Source: Bathynomus jamesi
Lineage: Eukaryota > Arthropoda > Malacostraca > Isopoda > Cirolanidae
Length of the DNA stretch: 64,000 nt
Assembly (NCBI GenBank): GCA_023014485.1
Contig: JAJOZX010002572.1
Location: 186,001 to 250,000, forward strand
Reading direction: 5' to 3'
Program-made: the position numbers and the translations under genes
Shown here: positions 56,735 through 64,000 of the stretch, in pieces
How the letters are laid out: the number at the start of each line of letters is the position of its first letter
Numbering within the stretch: position 1 is the stretch's first letter
Notes under the pieces: generated by a model
What the model was told of the DNA's origin: nothing
Databases searched by the model: none
Seen by the model: only the letters and a program-made list of their open reading frames with translations

Positions 56735-58113
56735 ATGAACCACCAGATCAAACCCAGTTGGAGGCATACTGGAAGCCTCTTTGAAACCCCTGAACAGCAT
56801 AACCAGGATGCTGACTGGATAGAAACCATCAGGGTAGCAAATGAGGGTAAACCGGAAATGGAGGAGTTATTTATAATGGAAAATAAGATAAGAAGGAAAT
56901 TGGCAAAATTCTCCAACTTTAGAAAACCTGGTCTAGATAAGCTCCCAAATTTATGGCTGAAACAGATCACGGCATTACACCATTATTACACTGCCGCTTT
57001 TCAGAGGATTTTGCAGAGAGAAGAAGAAACACCAGAATGGCTTACAAGTGGAGCTACAACCCTCATCCCTAAGACGCGTGAGACAAATCTCCCAAGTAAA
57101 TACCGCCCAGTCTGCTGCCTCACCACCACCTATAAACTATTTATAGGCCTAATTGCAGACAGTATATATGAACACCTGGATGCTGGAGACTATCTGGAGA
57201 AAGAACAAAAAGGATGTAGAAGAAACTGCTTTGGCACAAAGGATCAGCTGCTTATCAACAAAACTATCCTTGAAGACTGTAAGAAAAGAGGCAGAAACCT
57301 AAGTATGGCATGGATAGACTATCAAAAGGCATTTGATAGTGTCCCACACTCCTGGATTTTGGAATGCCTCAAGCTTTCAAGCTGTACAAAATTCATCCTA
57401 CCATTATTAGCACTTTAACAAACCAGATTGCGAAATGGAGAACAAGGAGAACAAACATCAATCTCACCCATAAAAATGGAAAAATGTCCATCCCCTATGT
57501 TAAGATTATGAGGGGTATATTCCAGCGGGACAGCTTGTCACCCTTGCTATTCTGTCTCACCCTGGATCCCCTTAGCAAACTACTTAGCAATAACAACAAG
57601 GGCTACAACCTCAGTCAAACTAGGCGAAGAAATCCAGACAGTGTTCTGAACCATCTCCTGTTTATGGATGATTTGAAGTTGTATGCAGACTCTGATCAAA
57701 AACTAGAATGCCTACTACGGATCGTTCATACTTACTCCGGTGATATAAAAATGACTTTTGGATTGGATAAGTGTGGTAGGTGTACACTTAGGGGAGGCAG
57801 GAAAATACAAACCCATAACATCAATTTAGGAAGAGAAACTGAGATTAAAGACTTGGAAGAGAATAGTTCCTACAAATACCTTGGGATAGAAGAAAGTGGT
57901 AATATAGAACAACGGCAAATGCGAGAGAAAATCAGTGGAGAGTATGTACGAAGACTAAAAAAGATCTGCAAGACCCAACTTCCACCAAAGAACAAAATAA
58001 CAGCTATAAATCAACTCGCCATCCCTGTTATTAATTATAGTATAGGGATCATAGACTGGCCGCAATCAGAACTAAACAAACTAGATGTAAGACCAGAAAA
58101 ATCCTCACTCTAA
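56735..58113 (+). pseudogene. R4-type LINE reverse transcriptase
   Basis: 56735-57418: TTLIPKTRETNLPSKYRPVC (RT block 1), GCRRNCFGTKDQLLINKTIL, MAWIDYQKAFDSVPHSWILE (first Asp). After a frameshift near 57370: MRGIFQRDSLSPLLFCLTLD, NHLLFMDDLKLYADSDQKLE (catalytic FMDD), YKYLGIEESGNIE, INYSIGIIDWPQSELNKLD. FMDDLKLYA is characteristic of R4/Dong-type RTs, as opposed to YADD in apurinic-endonuclease LINEs. Confidence 0.92.
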
Positions 58114-58148
58114 ATAGGACAACATACCGGAACCAGTGTCTTCCCAGA

Positions 58149-59081
58149 TTGTACCTACCAAGGAAACTGGGAGGAATGGGATTGACTGAAGTTAACCAGC
58201 TGCACCGATCATCGACCATCAGCATTGGGCAGTATCTGAGGAGTTCAAGAAGCCCTACAATAGCTCTGGTCCGTGAACACCACTACACAAGGGTAATGAA
58301 ACATATTTCCATAACCATACTGGCCCAGCACTTTGGAGGGAATAATATGACAGAAATAGAAACTGAAAGAGTACCAGCCATCTTAATGGCTAGGAAAAGT
58401 CGCAAAAGATTTGTGCTGGAACAACAGGCCAAACATGCAGAAGAATGGGAACAACATCAAAGAGCTGGAAAATATTATCAAGAACTACAGAAGGACAACA
58501 TCAATAAAGAAGGATCATTGGAATGGTTAAGGAGAGGAATTCTGCAATATGACGGAGAACGACTAATAATGAGTGCCCAAGATCTTGCACTCCCAACAAA
58601 TGCATTTAAGAAAATGGCTGGACTGAGTAATAACGACAGGTGTAGATTCTGTCATGTTGAGGTGGAAAGTGTTGGCCATCAAATATCAGGATGTAGGGTG
58701 TTCATGGCAGATGGGTACTACACCGCCATACACAATAAAATTTGTAAATATATCCACTGGAAGATCATGACAGCATTAGAATTAGAATGCAGTGAAAATG
58801 TATGGGACCATACACCTGCACCAGTCACTGGAGATAACCATTATACTATATACTATGACACAGTAATTCGAACTGCCACTTTTATAGACAACTCGGCAGT
58901 AAAACCGGACACAGTAGTGTGGGACAAGAGGGAAAGGGGTGCCTCACTTATTGAGGTCAGTGTCCCAAACGACTACGAACTTAATAGAGCGGAAAGGGAG
59001 AAAATCACCAAATACCAGGCGCTTATGTACGACATGAAGAGAAACTGGAGATTGAAAGAAGCTGCCATTCTCTCATCATAG
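58149..59081 (+). pseudogene. R4-type LINE, CCHC finger and restriction-like endonuclease
   Basis: A 310-codon frame. LPRKLGGMGLTEVNQLHRSS (post-RT), finger CRFCHVEVESVGHQISGC (C-x2-C-x8-H-x4-C, about residue 165), then AVKPDTVVWDKRERGASLIE VSVPND with the PD...E/D nuclease residues (about 265). A terminal helix EKITKYQALMYDMKRNWRL follows. This part is uninterrupted, with its stop at 59079-59081. It nicks the target DNA to prime cDNA synthesis. Confidence 0.9.
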
Positions 59082-59312
59082 TTGGGGTAACAGGTATCAT
59101 AAAGAACAACCTACCAACTTACCTGAATTCAATCCCAGGACAGCCCCAGGCCATAGAAATCCAAACAAACAGGGGCATTAAAAGGAACGGTCACCCTCCT
59201 TAAACGAACGCTAGGCTAAGTTCAGATATAGTTGAAGTGTTTGGCTTCGGGTGGAAGCCCCACTTACAGCTATTAAAAATACTAAAAAGAATATAAACCA
59301 AAAATGGACATT

Positions 59313-59663
59313 ATGAAGAAAGGACAAACAATCAACTTAGAGGCATATATTTGACCTCTACAGAGACTCCAGAGACGTATAAAGCGAGTTCGACAGGAAA
59401 GAAAATTGGAAGACGGCCTTCTTTTGCACGATAAAGCAAGACCACACAACAGTTTGCAAACAAATGAGGCCATCACAAAAATGCGCTTGACTGTGTTACC
59501 CCACCCTCCATACAGCCCGGATCTGGCACCTTCAGACTTCCATTTGTTTAGGCCAATGAAGGACGCTATTCATGGAAGAAAGTTTGAGGAGGTTAAGAGG
59601 TGGCTCCAGCGGAAGCCAGCGGACTTTTACCAGCAAGGAATAAAGGCCCTTGTTTCGAGGTAG
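59313..59663 (+). pseudogene. Mariner transposase, C-terminal third
   Basis: Continues the left half after the LINE: KKGQTINLEAYI, one TGA, then LHDKARPHNS (second catalytic Asp motif, Asn to Lys change) and PPYSPDLAPSDFHLFRPMKD (third Asp intact). Ends PADFYQQGIKALVSR at TAG. About 34 residues lie between the second and third Asp, as in classical mariners. Confidence 0.88.
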
Positions 59664-59867
59664 AGGAAAGCCGTAAAAAAGGATGGAGACTATGTGGAAA
59701 AATAAAAACTTATAAAAAAAGGTATGTAACTACTTGTGCACAAAATTTCTGGAACTTACAAAGAAACTTGGAAAGAAAAAAAAGGTGGGGCAAAATATAT
59801 TGAGTGGTCTTCGTACGTGTACAATATATACATAAAATGATTTATTCATTATATTTATATGCAGATA

Positions 59868-59869
<2 letters not shown>

Positions 59870-59913
<44 letters not shown>
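59870..59913. repeat. (TA)n microsatellite
   Basis: TA run directly in front of the deleted mariner at 59917. Confidence 0.9.
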
Positions 59914-59916
<3 letters not shown>

Positions 59917-59917
<1 letters not shown>

Positions 59918-60127
59918 AGGGTGTCCCATAAGTCCGGAATCATAGGAGAAATTCATATTTTTCTATTTCTACAAACCATAATTCATATGCTCGGGATGCC
60001 AATTTCCCGTCCACCATTCTGTTCAGTGACGAGGCTGTTTTTTATGGAAATGGTGAGGTAAATCGACAGAACACCCGCTGCTGGTCTCAAAACAACCCTC
60101 ACTGGTATACCTCTTCAAAGGAACAAG
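59917..60127 (+). mobile_element. Internally deleted mariner-like copy
   Basis: CAGGGTGTCCCATAAGTCCG and the first ~75 bp match 44454 onward. It then jumps to the segment equal to 46328-46468 (TGCTCGGGATGCCAATTTCC, encoding ILFSDEAVFYGNGEVNRQN). The join shares ATAT/ATG. It stops at AAGGTG without a right end. Confidence 0.88.
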
Positions 60128-60181
60128 GTGAGTAGTATAGCCGCAAAAGGGGAGAGTGCAGGAATGTTGCAGGTTATTATG

Positions 60182-60300
60182 TAATGTTGCAAAAGGGGAG
60201 GGGGTTGTTGCAAAGGGGGAGGGGGTTGTTGCAAAGGGGGGAAGGGGGTTGTTGCAAAGGGGGGTGGGGGAAAGGGGGGTGGGGGGAACTTGGAGGCGGC
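60182..60300. repeat. G-rich minisatellite
   Basis: AAAGGGGGAGGGGGTTGTTG-type units, four to five copies, then (GGGGTGGGGGAAA). Many runs of four or more G on the + strand, so G-quadruplex formation is plausible. Confidence 0.85.
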
Positions 60301-60449
60301 GTTATCCCCCAAGAGAAAGGAGGAGGAGGAGAGAAAGGAGGAGAGGTGTTCACCTGGCAGGAGCCAAGTGCACACTAAGACTTCCAGCCGGGCTGGCGTT
60401 GTTTTATAGGCTCCGAATCAGCCAGAATCAGCCAGTTGGCTGAGCCAAG

Positions 60450-60830
60450 GGGGGGGAGAGACGCCTGAAGGAGAGAGAGAGAGACAGCTGAAGGAGAGAG
60501 AGCTGAAGAAGAGAGAGATGCCTGTAGGAGGGAGAGACGCCTGAAGAAGAGAGAGATGCCTGTAGGAGGGAGAGACGCCTGAAGGAGAGAGGATAGGTAC
60601 ACATGCAGGAGTACTCATGCTGGAGGTACACACACATACGCACACATGCAGGAGTACACATGCAGTAGGTACACATGCTGGAGGTACACACATACGCACA
60701 CATGCAGGAGTACACATGCTGGATGTACACATGCAGTACACATGCTGGAGGCAAACATGCAGGAGAGAGAGAGAGACACCTGAAGGAGGAAGATACATGC
60801 AGGAGAGAGAGAGAGAGACCTGAAGGACAG
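60450..60830. repeat. Purine-rich and CA/TG minisatellites
   Basis: GAGAGACGCCTGAAGGAGAG-type units at 60465-60590, ACATGCAGGAGTACACATGC-type units at 60600-60750, and purine units again to 60830. The open frames on both strands are products of the repeat. Confidence 0.85.
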
Positions 60831-61982
60831 AGTGGAGTTCTCCCCCAATTTATTTTCGTTTCCCTAACCTAAGAGGCCACTATGGGGTTTACGAAAGGGC
60901 CAGAAATAGAAGGAGCAGAGCTCCTTACTCGGCCGGAGCCGAGGGGGGAATGGTTCTTCACCAGCTTCGCGATCTTTTATAATCCTCTATTCTGGCTGAG
61001 TTGCCAGATAGCGCAAGGTTTCCAGATAGCGCCATGTGACCCATTAATCGTGTAACACATATATGACGATAGTTATTCCAATTAAATTCTGTTTAAATAC
61101 ACCTTTATTAATTGCATACCTTTCCAGTTTTTTTTTTTTTGCAATGATCGGATTGCTAGATATATATTATTATGCTATATATATATACTGTATATATATT
61201 ATTATTTATTTTATAACATTTAATTTTAGTTTAGAAGCAAATTTAACATTAACTCCATTGAACTTAAAGAAACAAATAACATAGTTTACCTTCGAAAACG
61301 CCATAATAGAAAATAATTAATTTTATGGGTAACTATTTCGACATAAGTTTACTATAATTATATCAGTCTTTTAAATATCTTCTGATATATATTATATATA
61401 AAATACCACAATATATATTTATAGTTATTCAGTAACACATTAGAAAGATTTACGCAATAATAGAATTAACAAAGTTACCCAATAAATAATTCGTTAGACA
61501 GAAACGAATTTTTATAAGGGATACCCAGCTTCATTAAACTTGAAGATGAACGAAACAAATAACATAGTTATCCATAATTCAGCCCTCACGAATAACGAAA
61601 CGAATGATCATTTACGATACATTCGATATTCGAAATACGATAATTTACGATACAATTCCACCAAACGAGATGAAAACTTATGAAACATATAGCCTCATTC
61701 CCTGCGAAGAAAAAATGAAAAAACGAAATTAAAAGAAACGAAGAAAGTGGATTTCCCAAAACACAGTCCACTATAGCGAGGTTGGTTTCGGAGAAAATCT
61801 GCTTGCGAGAGACCTTTCTTAAAGACAGCTCGATAAGTACTCAATGTTCCAAATATTAATATGCCATTATAATTACTTCTACAATGAATCCAATTAAATT
61901 CTGCTTATTAAATAACTTTTTTAGACACTTGATTTTTATTATAAATATTTAAGTCACGAATAACAGTGGGAAAAACGTACAC

Positions 61983-61987
<5 letters not shown>
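60831..61987. other. Intergenic, no gene seen
   Basis: AT-rich. No coding frame, repeat family or element end recognised. Confidence 0.5.
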
Positions 61988-62015
<28 letters not shown>

Positions 62016-62017
<2 letters not shown>

Positions 62018-62420
62018 TACACACAGACCGTGCATGGAACAAGGAACTCTTCTGGGATAATTAAATCCACTATAGTCCGAGTAAGTAATGACAAATACCG
62101 CCTCGGTGGTGTAGTGGTTAGCGTCGGACTACGAATCCATCGGCCCAGGGTTCGAGACCCGACGGCAGCCGGCGCGCAGCAAAACCCAGCTGTTCATCCT
62201 TCCACACAATAAAGAAAGTGGTTGGTAGATAAATGGGCACCCTAGGAGGCCTAGTGGTCAAGACGCTGGGCTACTGATGGGTCGTGGTTCGGAATCCACG
62301 TTAAACTGTAGGTCTAAGGTGGAGTGAAAAGCTTGACCTTCGTCAGAATGAACAATTCGGGCGGAAGCTAACCAAAGGTTAGCCCGACGCGGGCAACGGG
62401 TCACTCGCAAAGAGAATTTA
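62016..62420 (+). repeat. ACCGTGCATGG repeat carrying a SINE
   Basis: 62016-62099 and 62384-62415 correspond to the left and right parts of the 4183-4375 repeat. The SINE copy 4 occupies the middle. Confidence 0.65.
62100..62383 (+). repeat. Dimeric tRNA-derived SINE, copy 4
   Basis: CCTCGGTGGTGTAGTGGTTA, then GGGTTCGAGACCC, linker, GGCCTAGTGGTCAAGACGCT, GTGGTTCGGAATCC, and tail to AACCAAAGGTTA. Confidence 0.8.
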
Positions 62421-62451
62421 ATCATTGGTAAACTTCCTTCCAGACCACTCT

Positions 62452-62454
<3 letters not shown>

Positions 62455-62500
<46 letters not shown>
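62455..62500. repeat. (TA)n microsatellite in a small palindrome
   Basis: TCTTTC then (TA)n then GAAAGA. Confidence 0.85.
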
Positions 62501-62503
<3 letters not shown>

Positions 62504-62534
62504 AGAGAGCGAGAGTTTTGTTCAATAAATAATA

Positions 62535-63310
62535 ATCGAAAAAAACATCATAATGCACGATTTTCTATGTAGCAATACTAATTAACTCTTTCTCGCCTAC
62601 GGCGTTACAAGAACGTGCACTCGCTCGTAAATTAGACCTCCAGTTTAACATGGGTTCAGAAATACATCTCGTCGATGGGGTTCGTTGCTTACTCTACCAC
62701 ATGGACTTTTATATGTAAGAGACCTAACCTAACCTACGAAATACATCTCGTCAGGGCCGATCCTAGAGCCATATATAGCAATGGAAATGAGCGCGATGTG
62801 TCGTTAAATACGTGATTTAAAATAACAGGACCATTTTACCCGAGGCAGTAGTATATCCGAAAAACATCGTAATGCACGATTTTTTCTATGTAGCAATAAT
62901 AATTAACTCTTTCAAATACGTGATTTAAAATAACAGGACCATTTGACCCGAGGCAGTAGTATATCCGAAAAACATCGTAATGCACGATTTTTTCTATGTA
63001 GCAATAATAATTAACTCTTTCAAATACGTGATTTAAAATAACAGGACCATTTGACCCGAGGCAGTAGTATACCCGAAAAACATCGTAATGCACGATTTTT
63101 TCTATGTAGCAATAATAATTAACTCTTTCAAATACGTGATTTAAAATAACAGGACCATTTGACCCGAGGCAGTAGTATACCCGAAAAACATCGTAATGCA
63201 CGATTTTTTCTATGTAGCAATAATGATTAACTCTTTCAAATACGTGATTTAAAATAACAGGATCATTTAACCCGAGGCAGTAGTATGCCCGAAAAACATC
63301 GTATAACCTA
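62535..63310. repeat. 108-bp tandem satellite
   Basis: CGAGGCAGTAGTATA recurs at about 62841, 62949, 63057, 63165 and 63273, i.e. every 108 bp. An additional partial unit (62535-62595) is separated from the array by about 210 bp of other sequence. 108 is divisible by 3, so a minus-strand frame (62836-63324, 162 codons of a 36-residue repeat) stays open by chance; I do not call it a gene. Confidence 0.92.
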
Positions 63311-63588
63311 ACTATAATTTGCAACTATAGTTTACCTTGACTTTCATATGCTTCTATCCTGTTTTATTAATAAAGATTTTTAACTTTTAATAACGTATGA
63401 ATAAAGATTTTTAACATTTAATTTTATTTTAGTATTTATTCATGCCACGCCGCCTTAGACCACAGCTTAACGTTGAAACCGAATGTTCTTTTTAAAATAT
63501 AATTAGGATATAATTTCTTTATTATAAAATAAGTTAACAATTATGTTAACAAACAATACTAATAATTTGTAAGTAAAAAATATAATAT
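63311..63588. other. AT-rich intergenic sequence
   Basis: ATAAAGATTTTTAAC occurs twice (63373, 63401). A LINE-like fragment (CCACGCCGCCTTAGACCACA) is possible near 63446. No gene. Confidence 0.4.
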
Positions 63589-63614
63589 AAGGGACTACCA
63601 TAGAAATGTAAGTG
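63589..63614 (+). repeat. 26-bp direct repeat, upstream copy
   Basis: AAGGGACTACCATAGAAATG followed by TAAGTG, identical to 63971-63996, which spans the end of the downstream frame and its splice donor. Spacing 382 bp. Confidence 0.95.
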
Positions 63615-63664
63615 CCTATAATTCGATTTTATATATATGTTACTCGTCCGGTCTCGTTATAGCG

Positions 63665-63810
63665 GATTGGTACACGTCATAGCTCCACCCAGCTACATCG
63701 GCAGCCAATCACTACGAACATCTGGTCTTTTGGGCGGAGCTTGGCGAATGTGCATATAAAAGGGGATATTTTCAGTTGGGAGTAACAGTAGCTATTTTCG
63801 CATCAGTGAA
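63665..63810 (+). promoter_or_regulatory. Pol II promoter with CCAAT, CRE-like and TATA boxes
   Basis: ATTGG (63666-63670), CACGTCAT (63673-63680), CCAAT (63705-63709), GC-type GGGCGGAGC (63732-63740) and TATAAAAGG (63755-63763), in the usual order. The arthropod initiator-like TTTTCAGTTG is only 17 bp after the TATA box and GCATCAGTG 50 bp after, so the start site is not fixed. ATTGG-x-ACACG resembles a stress-type (ERSE-II-like) element at one mismatch. Confidence 0.7.
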
Positions 63811-63819
63811 TAATCAACC

Positions 63820-63993
63820 ATGGACCTGTACGTCTCCCCAGACTTGTATGAAGAACGTGATACTGCAGCATTAACCACAATTAGTCTTTTCAATGCGGCT
63901 GATTGTGGCGAACTATTTTCGACGCAAACCGTAGAAGATATTTGCAGTGACGCTCCTTACAATCCGACGCAAGGGACTACCATAGAAATGTAA
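63820..63993 (+). CDS. Start of an unrecognised host gene (first coding exon or small protein)
   Basis: ATG 63820 lies 65 bp after the TATA box in the context ATCAACCATGG, close to the Kozak/Cavener consensus. The frame reads MDLYVSPDLYEERDTAALTT, then ISLFNAADCGELFSTQTVED, then ICSDAPYNPTQGTTIEM, followed by TAA. The sequence AATGTAAGTG at the end is a good splice donor, so the more likely model is an exon ending at 63989 with an intron beyond the window. The peptide is acidic with many Thr/Ser, reminiscent of an activation domain of an inducible regulator, but I do not recognise it. The compact TATA/CCAAT promoter supports a real, possibly inducible gene. Confidence 0.65.
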   Translation: MDLYVSPDLYEERDTAALTTISLFNAADCGELFSTQTVEDICSDAPYNPTQGTTIEM

Positions 63994-64000
63994 GTGTCCA

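Larger units (their letters stand above)
55014..59304 (+). mobile_element. R4/Dong-type non-LTR retrotransposon
   Basis: Single-ORF LINE with RT followed by a CCHC finger and a restriction-like endonuclease, the R4/Dong/Rex6 plan, on the + strand. It inserted in the mariner with a near duplication TGGATATGAAGA (55002-55013) and TGGACATTATGAAGA (59305-59319). Length about 4.3 kb, apparently complete or almost so at the 5' end. Confidence 0.85.
54238..59809 (+). mobile_element. Mariner transposon split by an R4-type LINE
   Basis: Left end AGGGGCACTCAATATATTTT, right end CAAAATATATTGAGTGG inverted. The transposase is divided at about 55013/59305; the element alone is about 1.3 kb. Confidence 0.88.

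Noticed and set aside
60418..60848. Cys/Ser-rich proteins on the minus strand
   Set aside because: Overlapping frames on both strands across a minisatellite; composition follows the repeat.
62535..63310. CRISPR-like array
   Set aside because: Repeats are adjacent without unique spacers, in a eukaryotic genome. It is a satellite.
62836..63324. 162-codon minus-strand frame with 36-residue repeats
   Set aside because: It is the translation of a 108-bp satellite whose unit length is divisible by three. No start context or domain.

Overview
The window is eukaryotic, AT-rich and almost entirely repetitive. TTAGG-type repeats (five in a row near 5913) and the mix of BEL/Pao, Penelope-like, R4-like, pogo, mariner and hAT elements with long (TA)n tracts point to an arthropod. 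A crustacean seems more likely than an insect, but that is inference. No prokaryotic or viral gene organisation is present.

Only the two edges look like host genes. Positions 2-157 are an open C-terminal exon on the + strand, followed by AT-rich 3'UTR-like sequence. Positions 63820-63993 are a short + strand reading frame behind a convincing TATA/CCAAT promoter, running into a GTAAGT splice donor. Neither protein is recognised. The 60 kb between them behaves as an intergenic transposon graveyard.

Layout. 5.6-15.5 kb: a hAT element whose 8-bp target duplications lie 10 kb apart. It contains a Mutator-like element that carries a young BEL/Pao retrotransposon with near-identical LTRs, and also a second hAT. 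17.4-20.3 kb: a DD41D-type mariner with one stop codon, sitting at the centre of a larger inverted repeat, then a pogo/Tigger remnant and MITEs. 20.3-26.6 kb: a nearly full-length non-LTR retrotransposon (minus strand) broken by two hATs and a tiny piggyBac-type MITE. 26.6-32.2 kb: an inverted SINE pair and two head-to-head pairs of Penelope-like elements whose ends carry a hammerhead-like core. 32-42 kb: hAT ends and MITEs, LINE scraps, and several snap-back (fold-back) palindromes made from mariner 5' ends. 43-47.6 kb: LINE 3' ends, a dimeric tRNA-type SINE, a mariner split by a zf-MYM-type hAT, and two hairpins. 49.5-54 kb: a decayed CR1/Jockey-type LINE and a pogo-like element with a psq HTH. 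54.2-59.8 kb: a mariner split by an R4/Dong-type LINE with a restriction-like endonuclease. 59.9-63.3 kb: a deleted mariner, G-rich and purine-rich minisatellites, another SINE and a 108-bp satellite.

The strongest unusual signal is the recurrence of fold-back inverted duplications built from unrelated elements (SINE, Penelope-like, at least four mariner-type families, a MITE), usually bounded by (TA)n. This may reflect a genome-specific template-switching process, or a sequencing/assembly artefact. The second strong signal is the clean nesting history, readable from exact target-site duplications. All element-encoded proteins seen are interrupted except short fragments, so no intact autonomous transposon was found.
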